Shown piece by piece: positions 1 to 8,290 of a DNA stretch of 64,000 nucleotides. Both the position numbers and the translations under genes were made by a program. Numbering within the stretch: position 1 is the first letter of the stretch; every line of letters begins with the position of its first letter. Below the pieces are notes generated by a model. It did no database searches, was not told the DNA's origin, and was given only the letters and a program-made list of their open reading frames with translations. The DNA comes from Hymenobacter sp. APR13. GTDB lineage: Bacteria; Bacteroidota; Bacteroidia; Cytophagales; Hymenobacteraceae. The stretch covers positions 4,335,001-4,399,000 of the forward strand of contig NZ_CP006587.1 of the NCBI RefSeq assembly GCF_000737515.1. Direction: 5' to 3'.

Positions 1-663
1 CACCTGAATCATGGAGCGGGGGTCGTAGCCGGCCTGTGCCGTGTAGTCCACGGCCAGCCGGTCCGATTCCAGCTCGTCTTCGCGGCCGAAGCGCAGCGTG
101 AGCAGCTTTCCTACCATGGCCGCAGCTGCAGAGCCGGCAGCCGTAGCCGGCCGGTCGGGGTCGTACATGCCAATGGCGGCGGCCCCGCTCAGCCCCTGCG
201 TCAGCTGCGACTTGGCAATCTGCTCGGCCGAATGACGGCCTACCACGTGGCCTACCTCGTGGGCCAGCACGCCGGCCACCTGGCCTTCGCTGCGCAGGTT
301 TTTCAGCAGACCAGCCGTGATAAACACTTGGCCGCCGGGCAGCGCAAAAGCGTTGATGGTATTTTCGTCGGCCAGCAAATGAAACTGAAATTTATAGGGG
401 CTCTGGCCGGCTTTGGTGCTGCGCACGATATCCTGCCCGATCTGCTCGACGCGGGCGCTGGCCTGGCGGTCGGGGTGCAGACCACCGTACTGCTGGGCCA
501 TTTCGGGGGCCGCCTGGAGGCCGAGTGCAATTTCCTGCTCGGCTGTCATGTCCACGTGCTGCACTTCGCCGGTCACCTCATTCACAGAGCGTTTGCAGTA
601 GTACGTCAGCAGGGTCACGCCAGCCATCAGCAGGGCGATAATGTAGCGGAGATTTCCTCTCAT
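1..663 (-). CDS. M48-family zinc metalloprotease (C-terminus beyond window)
   Basis: The N-terminal 221 codons of a minus-strand protease are visible and the reading frame runs off the window edge. The protein starts with a short hydrophobic segment (about residues 7-22) that should export or anchor it. The zinc-binding HEVGH motif is at residues 135-139, in the context LAHEVGHVVGRHSAEQ, and a second conserved block containing the third zinc ligand follows (ED-ELESDRLAVDYTAQAGYDP). This is the YggG/BepA/LoiP-like type of M48 peptidase, which in other bacteria degrades misfolded envelope proteins. The ATG at 663 lies directly before the hydrophobic segment. TYYC near residue 23 resembles a lipobox only weakly, so membrane anchoring is uncertain. 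Confidence 0.9.
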   Translation of the reverse strand, partial: MRGNLRYIIALLMAGVTLLTYYCKRSVNEVTGEVQHVDMTAEQEIALGLQAAPEMAQQYGGLHPDRQASARVEQIGQDIVRSTKAGQSPYKFQFHLLADENTINAFALPGGQVFITAGLLKNLRSEGQVAGVLAHEVGHVVGRHSAEQIAKSQLTQGLSGAAAIGMYDPDRPATAAGSAAAAMVGKLLTLRFGREDELESDRLAVDYTAQAGYDPRSMIQV

Positions 664-854
664 GGTTGGAGTTGGTTGAAAAGGGAGCGAAAGGGGGAAT
701 AGGCCGTTCTAACGGCTATTTGGGCTTGTAACGGGCCGGGCCCGGCAGGGTTGCCTGCCCCCTATACCCAAAAGGCCCGCTTCGCCGTATGTGTTCCCAT
801 TATGCCTAACGGCCTCTCTCCCTACTCTCCTTCCACCTCACATTTTCTTCGGCC

Positions 855-1049
855 ATGAATCAGAAACGCACTTTCGGCTCCATCCTCACTATCCTAGGCA
901 TCGTCGGCATCATTTATGGCGCTTTAGGCTTCCTGCATATGGCTGGCGTCTCGCTGAGCAAGGTGAATTCTATCGTGCCTTTCGCAGTGGGCCTGATTTT
1001 CTTCTTTGCCGGTATCAACCTGGTGAAAGCCACCGGTGACCGGGCATAA
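855..1049 (+). CDS. Small two-helix membrane protein, unknown function
   Basis: A 64-residue protein made almost entirely of two hydrophobic helices (about residues 9-31 and 40-58) joined by a short polar loop, with a positively charged N-terminus (MNQKRT). I do not recognise a named family. It stands alone between two genes of opposite orientation and is followed 24 bp later by a strong terminator hairpin, which supports it being a real transcript. Small membrane proteins of this kind are common in Hymenobacter-like genomes, but no role can be inferred from the sequence. Confidence 0.7.
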   Translation: MNQKRTFGSILTILGIVGIIYGALGFLHMAGVSLSKVNSIVPFAVGLIFFFAGINLVKATGDRA

Positions 1050-1072
1050 CTCAGACGGCACATCTGCCACGC

Positions 1073-1109
1073 AAAGGGCCCGCCTGTAATCAGGCGGGCC
1101 CTTTTTTTT
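1073..1109. terminator. Bidirectional intrinsic terminator
   Basis: A perfect 14-bp stem (1073-1086 with 1091-1104) has a 4-nt loop, flanked by an A-tract and a T-run of eight. It sits between the ends of two convergent genes and can serve both. Confidence 0.95.
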
Positions 1110-1130
1110 CTCAGGTAATTGCCGGTAGAT

Positions 1131-1919
1131 CTAAGCCCCGGGCAGGCCGCGCCACTGCGCGAAGGCCGTCAGGGCCGGATCCAGCTGCAGCCACGCCGAG
1201 GCGTAGGAGGCTCTGCTGGGTCCGTGCGCGTACACCACTGAGCCATTCCGGATGGCCCGGATAATGGTGGGTGCCTGCGCAACCGGCAGCGCCGGACAGC
1301 CCTGGCTGCGGCCCAGACGCCCGTGCTGCCGCACAAACTGCTCACTCACGTAATCGGCACCGTGCACCACTACGGCGCGGCTGGCAGCGTTGGTATTATG
1401 GCCCGCATCCTGCCCGTGCAGCTTCAGCGAAAGGCCATGCTTGCCCTGGTATGTCTGGCCGGTGACGTAGAAACCCAGGCTGCTCATCTCCGAACCTTCC
1501 ACGTTGGAAAACCGCTGGGCCATATTGTCGCCGGTGTTTTTGCCGTGGGCCACCAGCGTATGAAACAACACCCGCGGCTGCTTGAGGTCAATCACCCACA
1601 GCCGTTTCTGGGTGCTGGGCAGGGAAAAGTCGATGATGGTGACCACCGGCTGGCTGGCCACGCCGCTGCGGTGCAGGCTGTAGTAGCCGAGCAGCGCCTC
1701 CCGGTAAACATTCGGGGAAAGGCCGTAGTTGGTAAGCCGGGCTTCCGCATAGCTGCTCAACGTGTATTGCTCGAAAGCCGCCAGATACTGCACGCGTAAA
1801 GCCCGGTTGCTGATATTTCCTGTGGGCTCAGTATCGGTCCGGGAGCCGGCCACTGGGGAAGCAGTGAACAGGCTGGCGGCAAGAAGTAGCGTGGCTACGG
1901 CAGTCGGTGCAAAGGTCAT
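1131..1919 (-). CDS. Exported L,D-transpeptidase-like (YkuD_2 type) protein
   Basis: A 262-residue protein with an N-terminal signal peptide (hydrophobic residues about 5-24) followed by an L,D-transpeptidase-type catalytic domain. The active-site signature SQGCPALP places the nucleophile at Cys208, with the upstream conserved histidine block KLHGQD and VVVHGADYVS. The wide spacing and the SxGCPA form match the YkuD_2 branch common in Bacteroidota rather than the classical ErfK/YbiS form. Such enzymes form or edit 3-3 cross-links, or attach proteins to peptidoglycan, in the periplasm. It is a single-gene unit with a promoter-like box 64 bp upstream of the ATG. Confidence 0.85.
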   Translation of the reverse strand: MTFAPTAVATLLLAASLFTASPVAGSRTDTEPTGNISNRALRVQYLAAFEQYTLSSYAEARLTNYGLSPNVYREALLGYYSLHRSGVASQPVVTIIDFSLPSTQKRLWVIDLKQPRVLFHTLVAHGKNTGDNMAQRFSNVEGSEMSSLGFYVTGQTYQGKHGLSLKLHGQDAGHNTNAASRAVVVHGADYVSEQFVRQHGRLGRSQGCPALPVAQAPTIIRAIRNGSVVYAHGPSRASYASAWLQLDPALTAFAQWRGLPGA

Positions 1920-1982
1920 CGGCTGAACAGGCGAAACAGGTCGAAAAAGCAGGCGGACGTTCTGGGCCCGGGCTCAGGTTTA

Positions 1983-1990
1983 CAAAAATA
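1983..1990 (-). promoter_or_regulatory. -7 box (TATTTTTG) of the L,D-transpeptidase gene
   Basis: Read on the minus strand this is TATTTTTG, matching the Bacteroidota -7 consensus TAnnTTTG, 64 bp upstream of the ATG at 1919. I see no convincing -33 element at the right spacing. Confidence 0.5.
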
Positions 1991-2061
1991 GTATTTTAGC
2001 GCATTCATTCCTGCTGTTGTCAACCCTTTTTAACAGGCACTCAGTTCCGTACCTCTCGCTT

Positions 2062-2454
2062 ATGTTCTTCCGCCGGTTCGCATACACTGTCATTATCGTG
2101 CCATTTCTGGCGGCCTGCAGCCCAGCAACACCGGAGCTTCCCGGCTTCGACGCTGCTGTTTGGCGGCGTGATACCTACGGCTGCCAGGACTTACGGCCGA
2201 GGCAACTGAAAAGCCTTTTGCAGGCCAAAGAGCAGCTTTACGGCCTCCGCACCCCTACCATCGAAAAGCTACTGGGCCGCCCCGATGAAGAAGAACTGGC
2301 GGAGCAGACTGAGAAAATCTACAACTATTATCTAGAGTCTGGTCCGCATTGCTTGCCCACCCATCAACGCTCGGACGCCAACAAGCTGAGCATCCGCTTC
2401 GGACCACTGGGCACCGTAACCGAAGTACTGACAGCTCGTCCCAGTAGTCTTTAA
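2062..2454 (+). CDS. Predicted lipoprotein, possibly SmpA/OmlA-like
   Basis: The 130-residue protein begins with a lipoprotein signal peptide ending in the lipobox LAAC at about residue 17. The mature part contains a stretch (LKSLLQ..., LLGRPDEEE, then a beta-rich C-terminus ending RFGPLGTVTEV) that resembles the SmpA/OmlA (BamE-like) fold, in which a helical segment sets up a lipoprotein that binds outer-membrane assembly factors. That resemblance is weak. I chose the ATG at 2062 over an upstream TTG in the same frame because it places the signal peptide at the start. It is monocistronic with its own terminator. Confidence 0.7.
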   Translation: MFFRRFAYTVIIVPFLAACSPATPELPGFDAAVWRRDTYGCQDLRPRQLKSLLQAKEQLYGLRTPTIEKLLGRPDEEELAEQTEKIYNYYLESGPHCLPTHQRSDANKLSIRFGPLGTVTEVLTARPSSL

Positions 2455-2530
2455 ATATAATTTATTTAATATTCACTTTACCTGACACTTGACCCGGCGG
2501 ACACCAACTGACGTTTAACGCCGGCCCCCA

Positions 2531-2577
2531 ACAATGAAAAGCGGCATCCCCTGTGTGGGAATGCCGCTTTTCATTGT
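2531..2577. terminator. Bidirectional terminator hairpin
   Basis: A 17-bp perfect outer stem extends through a one-base bulge to about 20 bp (2531-2550 with 2558-2577), between convergent genes. It contains AAAA/TTTT tracts inside the stem rather than a long U-tail. Confidence 0.85.
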
Positions 2578-2604
2578 AATAGAATGGTGGTCTCGGGCAG
2601 GCTG

Positions 2605-3009
2605 TTAGCCCAAGCCTCCCTCCTGCGGGTCGGGTGTGGCCGGAACGGTGTCCTGGCGCTGTTCGGAGCGGTAGATGCTCAGCTGCGAAGGCGTCAGAAT
2701 GCGGCTGCATTCGTCTTCGTACTGTGCTTCCAGTTCCCCCAGCTTGGCCCTTTGCTGGGCAATATCATCTTTGTATTGCCAGCTGATTTCATCCATGCGG
2801 GCCAGTTTGATCTGGTTGACGGCGCGCAGGCGAATATATTGGGCTTCATTAAGATGCAGTGAGTTGGACATCTGACGGGTCATTTCCTCCACTCGAGCTG
2901 CGGGCGGTTCGCCGATGCCCGGCAGTTCAGCATGGCGGTCCTGTTTCTGCGCGGCAGCAGAGCTGGCCAGGCCAACAGTCAGCAACAGAGTAAAGACAGC
3001 GGATTTCAT
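2605..3009 (-). CDS. Small secreted helical protein (paralogue 1 of 3)
   Basis: This 134-residue protein has a signal peptide ending at SSAAAQ and then an almost entirely helical mature part. It shares the pattern TRQM...L(N/D)E(A/G)QY...LN followed by a long helix (RAKLGELEAQYEDE, then ILTPSQL) with two other proteins in the window, at 17803-18162 and 18467-18829. The arrangement recalls periplasmic CpxP/Spy-like helical chaperones or LTXXQ-motif proteins, but the exact motif is not present, so that is only an analogy. The start is placed at the ATG at 3009, directly before the signal peptide. It has a good promoter and shares the terminator at 2531-2577. Confidence 0.8.
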   Translation of the reverse strand: MKSAVFTLLLTVGLASSAAAQKQDRHAELPGIGEPPAARVEEMTRQMSNSLHLNEAQYIRLRAVNQIKLARMDEISWQYKDDIAQQRAKLGELEAQYEDECSRILTPSQLSIYRSEQRQDTVPATPDPQEGGLG

Positions 3010-3106
3010 AAAAAAGGCAAAAAAACTGTAGAAGGCAGAAAGAAAGGGCACTCGAAAAGGCAGTAATAATATCGGCAGGTGATATCAGCTTTCACTATAT
3101 TTAATA

Positions 3107-3137
3107 CAAATATATGTTAGCATAATTACAACAACAA
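3107..3137 (-). promoter_or_regulatory. Bacteroidota-type promoter for the 2605-3009 gene
   Basis: On the minus strand a TATATTTG -7 box (3114-3107) follows a TTG (3137-3135) with a 20-nt spacer, as expected for the TTG / TAnnTTTG promoter. The surrounding 3060-3235 stretch is AT-rich and holds no gene. Confidence 0.7.
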
Positions 3138-3236
3138 TTTTTCCGGGTATTTTTTCATTTTTGTTTTTGGGACAACCAGTATCGTTTCTGGAAAGTGCCG
3201 ACTTGATCAAAAAAATGTCGTGTGTGACCAAACAAA

Positions 3237-3269
3237 AAAGGCCGGCCCCTTCCGGAGCCGGCCTTTCTG
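3237..3269. terminator. Terminator of the DUF4199 gene
   Basis: A 10-bp stem AAAGGCCGGC / GCCGGCCTTT (3237-3246 with 3257-3266) is preceded by an A-tract that becomes the U-tail on the minus strand. Confidence 0.9.
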
Positions 3270-3284
3270 TTGGTTTGCTGTCGC

Positions 3285-3755
3285 CTACTCAATACCTTCA
3301 ATAGGCTTGTGATCAGGGCTTTTGAAATATTGCATAGCTACCAGCGAGATAATAACGCCTACCATAGCGCCTTGCAGCAGAATGGCCAAAAACGCAATCA
3401 GGGCCGACAACTCCAGACCAAACAAGTCGCGGGCATGAATCTGGTCCATGATATCGGGCCGCAACGCCGTAACGCCGATAAAGAAGAACCCAAACGCCAG
3501 CGAGGAAACAGCGGCCGTAATAATACCAGTGCCAAACCCCTGCAGGTACGGCATCCGGTCGTGCTTGTAGCGCTTGAAGTTGGCAATGGCCAGGCAGACT
3601 CCCACCGCCATAATGGCGAAGTTGAGGAAGCTGAATTCAATCCGGCTGGTCAGTCCGAGCAGGGAGGCTACCACAAAGTAGACCATCATGCCAACCGAAG
3701 TAAAAAGACCGTAGCGGACACCGTTGGTTTCGGGGGTTATACGTGCGTCGTTCAT
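3285..3755 (-). CDS. DUF4199-family membrane protein
   Basis: A 156-residue integral membrane protein with four hydrophobic helices (about residues 16-36, 43-61, 73-98 and 113-140) and a short charged linker NFKRYKHD between helices 2 and 3. The order of helices, the linker and the segment YLQGFGTG followed by a long third helix match DUF4199, a family of unknown function largely restricted to Bacteroidota. It is monocistronic, with its own terminator just downstream. Nothing in the context suggests a partner. Confidence 0.85.
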   Translation of the reverse strand: MNDARITPETNGVRYGLFTSVGMMVYFVVASLLGLTSRIEFSFLNFAIMAVGVCLAIANFKRYKHDRMPYLQGFGTGIITAAVSSLAFGFFFIGVTALRPDIMDQIHARDLFGLELSALIAFLAILLQGAMVGVIISLVAMQYFKSPDHKPIEGIE

Positions 3756-3982
3756 GTAGCAAAATGGTTAAGGTTGGAAGAGAGAACCCGGACATCTGGC
3801 GGAACCGGAACCAGAAGAGCTACTGTTTGTCAGTAGCTTGCCTCGGGCCCCGCTTCTACTTCTATACCATTTTGCGGCGGTGATGTTGCGTGGAGAACCT
3901 AAATTTGTAGTTCCTGCTGTTAGTTTCGGTTACCTCAGCTCGTTGCCGTGGCCTCCGGTGCGGAGGCGCGGGGCATTTTCTG

Positions 3983-3990
3983 TATTTTTG
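3983..3990 (+). promoter_or_regulatory. -7 box (TATTTTTG) of the ABC-F gene
   Basis: TATTTTTG matches TAnnTTTG and lies 57 bp before the ATG at 4048. No clear -33 TTG is found at the usual distance. Confidence 0.55.
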
Positions 3991-4047
3991 CGGGCCCGCG
4001 GACCGGTTGTCCCTGTTTTTGCCTGATTTTTCGCCCTTTCTTTTTCT

Positions 4048-5670
4048 ATGATTAGCACCTCCAATGTCAGCCTGCGCTATGGTAAGCGCGTGCTGTTTGA
4101 AGACGTTACCATCAAATTCATGCCTGGCAACGTGTACGGCCTCATTGGCGCCAACGGCGCAGGCAAATCCACGTTTCTGAAAATCCTGGCTGGTGACATT
4201 GAGGCCAACACGGGCTCGGTGATGATGCCGGCTGGCTCGCGCCTGTCGGTGCTGCGCCAGGACCAATTTGCCTACGATACCCAGCCCGTACTCCAGACGG
4301 TGATTATGGGCCACCACCGCCTGTGGAAGGTGATGGAAGAAAAGGACGCCCTCTACGCCAAAGCCGACTTCTCGGACGCTGACGGCGAGCGGGCTGCGGC
4401 GCTGGAAGGCGAGTTTGCCGACCTCGAAGGCTGGAACGCCGAGTACGAGGCGGCCGAGCTTCTCTCCGGCCTGGGCATTGGCGAAGACAAGCACTACACC
4501 CTGATGGGCGACCTGGGCGGCTCCGACAAAGTGAGGGTGCTGCTGGCCCAGGCCCTGTTCGGCAACCCCGACGTGCTGCTGCTGGACGAACCCACCAACG
4601 GCCTCGACGCCGAAACCGTGCTGTGGCTGGAGAACTTCCTCGACTCGTTCCAGAACACGGTAATCGTGGTGAGCCACGACCGTCACTTCCTCGACGCGGT
4701 GTGTAACTACATGGCCGACCTCGACTTCTCGAAAATCACCATGTACCCCGGCAACTACTCGTTCTGGTACGAGAGCAGCCAGCTGGCTTTGCGCCAGCGC
4801 CAGGACATCAACAAGAAGACCGAGGACAAGCGCAAGGAGCTGGAAGAGTTTGTGCGCCGCTTCTCGGCCAACGCCTCCAAGAGCAAGCAGGCCACCTCGC
4901 GCCAGAAGCTGCTGCAAAAGCTGACGCTGGAAGAAATCAAGCCCAGCTCGCGCAAGTACCCCTACATTGCCTTCAAGCCCGAGCGCGAAGCCGGCAACCA
5001 GCTGCTGACCGTGGAGAACCTGAGCAAGTCGGTGGACGGGCAGGTGGTGTTCCGCAACGCCAGCTTCTCGCTGGACAAGAAGGACAAGGTGGCCATCATC
5101 AGCCGCGACGACCGTGCCCCTTCCCTGCTGTTCGACATCCTGTTCGAGCAGATCCGGCCCGATACCGGCGACTTCAAGTGGGGTACCACCATCACGCCGA
5201 GCTACTTCCCCAAGGAAAACTCCGAGTTCTTCGATACCGACCTGAACCTGGTGGACTGGCTGCGTCAGTACAGCACCGAGAAGGACGAATCGTTTATCCG
5301 GGGATTCCTGGGCCGCATGCTGTTCTCGGGCGAGGAGTCGCAGAAGAAGAGCAACGTGCTGAGCGGGGGCGAGAAAGTGCGCTGCATGCTCTCCAAGATG
5401 ATGATGGAATCGGGCAACGTGCTGGTTCTCGACGACCCGACGAACCATCTGGACCTGGAAAGCATTACGGCTCTGAACAACAGCCTGCGCGACTTCCAGG
5501 GCACGCTGCTGTTCGTGTCGCACGACTTGCAGTTCATCGAAACCATTGCCAACCGTATTATCGAGCTCACGCCCGACGGCATCATCGACCGGCGCATGAA
5601 CTACGAGGAATACTTGGCCGATGAGCAGATCAAGGCCCTGCGCCAGCGCAAATATCAACTCGTATCCTAA
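4048..5670 (+). CDS. ABC-F family ATPase (YbiT-like), second ATP site degenerate
   Basis: A 540-residue protein with two ATP-binding cassettes and no membrane segments, as in ABC-F translation factors. The first cassette has an intact Walker A (GANGAGKST, residues 34-42) and Walker B (LLLDEPTNGLD). The linker contains the conserved RRFSANASKSKQATSR block of the YbiT branch. In the second cassette the P-loop position reads AIISRDDRAPSLLFD (about residues 349-365), with no GK(S/T), and the Walker B reads LVLDDPTNHLD, with Asp in place of the catalytic Glu. The second signature LSGGEK is intact. ABC-F proteins act at the ribosomal E site; this one would have at most one complete hydrolytic site. 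The next gene follows after 17 bp. Confidence 0.92.
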   Translation: MISTSNVSLRYGKRVLFEDVTIKFMPGNVYGLIGANGAGKSTFLKILAGDIEANTGSVMMPAGSRLSVLRQDQFAYDTQPVLQTVIMGHHRLWKVMEEKDALYAKADFSDADGERAAALEGEFADLEGWNAEYEAAELLSGLGIGEDKHYTLMGDLGGSDKVRVLLAQALFGNPDVLLLDEPTNGLDAETVLWLENFLDSFQNTVIVVSHDRHFLDAVCNYMADLDFSKITMYPGNYSFWYESSQLALRQRQDINKKTEDKRKELEEFVRRFSANASKSKQATSRQKLLQKLTLEEIKPSSRKYPYIAFKPEREAGNQLLTVENLSKSVDGQVVFRNASFSLDKKDKVAIISRDDRAPSLLFDILFEQIRPDTGDFKWGTTITPSYFPKENSEFFDTDLNLVDWLRQYSTEKDESFIRGFLGRMLFSGEESQKKSNVLSGGEKVRCMLSKMMMESGNVLVLDDPTNHLDLESITALNNSLRDFQGTLLFVSHDLQFIETIANRIIELTPDGIIDRRMNYEEYLADEQIKALRQRKYQLVS

Positions 5671-5687
5671 CTGCGTTACCTTCCGGT

Positions 5688-6521
5688 ATGAACGTCTCTT
5701 TCCGTTTTCTGCTTGCCGCAGCCCTCACCACGGGGGCCGGGCTGGCGCTGGCCCCCAACGCCTCCGCCCAGCGCACCGACAGCACTTCTACCGTGAAGCC
5801 GCAACTGAACACGGCCCCGCCCGGTACGGCGCCCCGCCCCGCTTCGCCGGCTCCGCGCCCGCAAGACCAGGCAGTGCCCGTACCGGCCCCGGCGCCTACC
5901 AGCGCCCCCCTGCCCGCCCAGCAGCCCTCATCGGATAGCCCGTCGGGGCTGGACTTTCCGGCGGGCAGCCGCGCCAGCGAGCAGCCTAAGCCGTTGCGTC
6001 GGTACTTTCTGTACTCCAACTTCGGCCTGGGCTACAGCAGCAACCCCTACAGCGGCGGGCAGTTCAGCGCCAGCCTAAGCCCTTCTATCGGTTACCGGGT
6101 CAATGAAAAGCTGTCGGTAGGCCCCGGTATCAGCTATGCCTACAACAACATTTCTTTTCCGCAGGACTACCAGGCGCTCGGGCTGCCCAGAAGCCTGAGC
6201 CTGCATAGCCTTGGAGTGAAGGCGTTCGTGCAATATGCGCTGTTCGACCAGTTCTTCTTCCATGCTGAGTACGAGGTAACCAAAGCCCAGAGCTACGACA
6301 TCTACCAGACCGGCGCGCAGCGGTTTGAAGTCGTGAAGACCAACCGGACTATGAAAACGCCGCTGGCCGGGGCCGGCTACCGCAACCAGATCAGTGACCG
6401 GATAGCCGCTGACATCGTGCTGCTGTACAATTTCAACAACGGCTACGATACCCAGGGCTACCCTCTTTCGCCGTATGGGCAACCGGTTATCCGGTTCAGC
6501 TTTCTCTACGATCTGAAATAG
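5688..6521 (+). CDS. Outer-membrane beta-barrel protein with proline-rich linker
   Basis: The 277-residue product has a signal peptide (cleavage near ANASAQ, residue 28), then a low-complexity linker of Pro, Ala and Thr (about residues 35-85), then about 190 residues of alternating amphipathic strands with aromatic girdles (YFLYSNFGLGYSSNPY..., FHAEYEV..., VIRFSFLYDLK at the C-terminus). This is a small OmpW/porin-like barrel of the kind abundant in Bacteroidota; no specific ligand can be assigned. It starts 17 bp after the ABC-F gene and may be cotranscribed with it. A strong terminator follows. Confidence 0.8.
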   Translation: MNVSFRFLLAAALTTGAGLALAPNASAQRTDSTSTVKPQLNTAPPGTAPRPASPAPRPQDQAVPVPAPAPTSAPLPAQQPSSDSPSGLDFPAGSRASEQPKPLRRYFLYSNFGLGYSSNPYSGGQFSASLSPSIGYRVNEKLSVGPGISYAYNNISFPQDYQALGLPRSLSLHSLGVKAFVQYALFDQFFFHAEYEVTKAQSYDIYQTGAQRFEVVKTNRTMKTPLAGAGYRNQISDRIAADIVLLYNFNNGYDTQGYPLSPYGQPVIRFSFLYDLK

Positions 6522-6554
6522 TCACTGGCTTTTCAGAACCAGAGGCACCAACAA

Positions 6555-6588
6555 AAAAGGGCTTCCCAACTTACTGGGAAGCCCTTTT
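6555..6588. terminator. Bidirectional terminator
   Basis: A 14-bp perfect stem (6555-6568 with 6575-6588) has A- and T-tracts at its base, between convergent genes. Confidence 0.93.
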
Positions 6589-6634
6589 CAGGTTTTCAGA
6601 CTATTTCCGCCTGCCAGCGGCAGGCGAAGCGTAG

Positions 6635-6805
6635 CTAGACTACGCGGCCACCGCGAATAACCCGCAGCAGGATGGCGATGATGGCGATAACCAGCAGGAT
6701 GTGAATCAGGTTGTTGCCAGCCATGCCAGCACCCAGCACGCCAAAGAAGCCCAGTGCCCAGATGAGAATGAGGATTACGGCGATGATGTACAGCAAATTG
6801 CCCAT
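6635..6805 (-). CDS. lmo0937-type (DUF5670) small membrane protein
   Basis: This is a 56-residue protein of two hydrophobic helices (residues 3-25 and 33-49) separated by a Gly-rich turn (GVLGAGMAGN), starting MGNLLYIIAV and ending in basic residues RVIRGGRVV. Size and pattern match the lmo0937/DUF5670 family of tiny membrane proteins found widely in Bacteroidota, often stress-induced; the function is unknown. I start it at the ATG at 6805, because the open frame further upstream has no membrane-protein character. Confidence 0.8.
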   Translation of the reverse strand: MGNLLYIIAVILILIWALGFFGVLGAGMAGNNLIHILLVIAIIAILLRVIRGGRVV

Positions 6806-7063
6806 GATGTTTGGATTGAGTTGGTGGAGAGAGTTTGGAAGTTTTTTCGGCTTGTAATGCAGTAGGGCCACATTAGCAAGCTGATTTGCGGATTTGTACG
6901 CGGGGGTTATCAAAAGGATATAATCTTGTTGGAAAAATCTGAACCTGCAGTTACTGAGATTATCAAAAACCTGCCTGCAATTCCGGAAAAGGCATTTTAC
7001 TGGCGCAAACTTTTTATTGTTCCGGCTGTTAATGCAAGTTCCTAACTGTTCCGTCCCTTTGTT

Positions 7064-7099
7064 TTGATTGGAGCAGGCGCGTTTTTCAGAGTAGCTTTG
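7064..7099 (+). promoter_or_regulatory. Promoter of the hydroxybutyryl-CoA dehydrogenase gene
   Basis: A TAGCTTTG -7 box (7092-7099) has an upstream ATTG (7067-7070) with a 21-nt spacer, and lies 61 bp before the ATG at 7161. The remainder of the 356-bp interval 6806-7160 is moderately AT-rich and shows no gene. Confidence 0.65.
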
Positions 7100-7160
7100 T
7101 GGCCGGCCGGCCCCACGGCATGCCGCCGCTCCTTTTCCCACCTTTTCCTTCTCGTTTAGT

Positions 7161-8051
7161 ATGATCAACGTCGCCGTTATTGGCTCGGGCACCATGGGCA
7201 ATGGCATTGCCCACGTATTTGCTCAGCACGGTTTCCCGGTTGCCCTCATCGACATCAGCCAGCCCGCCCTCGACAAGGCCCTGGGCACCATCGCCAAAAA
7301 CCTGGACCGCCAGGTGGCCAAGGGCAGCCTCAGCGAGGACGACAAAACCGCCACCGTGGGCCGGATCTGCACATTCACGAGCATTGCCGAAGGCGTGCGC
7401 GACGTGCAGCTGGTGGTGGAAGCCGCCACCGAAAACGTGGACCTCAAGCTCAACATCTTCCGCGAGCTGGACCAGCACGCGCCCCAGGACGCCATTCTGG
7501 CCTCCAATACCTCGTCTATCTCCATCACCAAGATTGCGGCCGTTACGCAGCGGCCCGACAAGGTGATTGGCATGCACTTCATGAACCCGGTGCCGGTGAT
7601 GAAGCTGGTGGAGGTTATCCGCGGCTATGCCACGTCGGATGAGGTGACGGCCCGCATCATGGACCTGTCGCGGCAGCTCAGCAAAACGCCGACGGAAGTC
7701 AACGACTACCCCGGCTTTGTGGCCAACCGCATCCTGATGCCGATGATCAATGAGGCCATCATCAGCCTGCACGAAGGCGTGGCGGGCGTAGAGGAAATCG
7801 ACACGGTGATGAAGCTGGGCATGGCCCACCCCATGGGCCCGCTGCAGCTGGCCGACTTTATTGGGCTGGACGTGTGCCTGGCTATCATGCGCGTGCTGCA
7901 CGACGGCCTGGGCAACCCCAAGTACGCCCCGTGCCCGCTGCTGGTGAACATGGTAATGGCCGGCCGCCTCGGCGTGAAATCGGGCGAAGGCTTCTACAGC
8001 TGGGGCCACGGCACCAAGGACCTGGTGGTGGCCGAGCGCTTCCGCAAGTAG
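7161..8051 (+). CDS. hbd: 3-hydroxybutyryl-CoA dehydrogenase
   Basis: The 296-residue enzyme has an N-terminal Rossmann fold with GSGTMGNGIA (residues 8-17) for NAD(P), followed by the conserved catalytic blocks ASNTSSISIT and GMHFMNPVPVMKLVEVI, and a C-terminal helical dimerisation domain with YPGFVANRIL and GEGFYSW. This is the single-function form, with length typical of Hbd/PaaH, catalysing NAD-dependent oxidation of 3-hydroxyacyl-CoA to acetoacetyl-CoA-type products in fatty-acid or polyhydroxyalkanoate metabolism. It is monocistronic, with its own promoter and terminator. Confidence 0.95.
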   Translation: MINVAVIGSGTMGNGIAHVFAQHGFPVALIDISQPALDKALGTIAKNLDRQVAKGSLSEDDKTATVGRICTFTSIAEGVRDVQLVVEAATENVDLKLNIFRELDQHAPQDAILASNTSSISITKIAAVTQRPDKVIGMHFMNPVPVMKLVEVIRGYATSDEVTARIMDLSRQLSKTPTEVNDYPGFVANRILMPMINEAIISLHEGVAGVEEIDTVMKLGMAHPMGPLQLADFIGLDVCLAIMRVLHDGLGNPKYAPCPLLVNMVMAGRLGVKSGEGFYSWGHGTKDLVVAERFRK

Positions 8052-8082
8052 GCAGCCCGCTCTGCCTCAGTCTATCTGCCGG

Positions 8083-8116
8083 AACGGCCTCCCAACCATT
8101 GGGAGGCCGTTTTTTT
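8083..8116 (+). terminator. Intrinsic terminator of hbd
   Basis: AACGGCCTCCCA pairs with TGGGAGGCCGTT around a tight loop and runs into seven Ts. Confidence 0.93.
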
Positions 8117-8290
8117 GAGCAGCACCTGAGTTGCCGGCCGTCGGGCAACAAGGCAGCTGCGTACACGGTAGAAAAACAAACTTTTTCGGCCCGAATTACC
8201 TTTTAAGCGTATGCCACTTTCAGCCGCGCCGTGCTTTGTGCCGCCGGCTTACGTGCAGAATTTTCTCTCTTAACTACGACATCCCAACGA

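Noticed and set aside
3862..5658. Long antisense open frame opposite the ABC-F gene
   Set aside because: It is a shadow of GC-rich coding DNA: the plus strand encodes a clear ABC-F protein, and the antisense product has only low-complexity His/Val/Gly/Ala composition.
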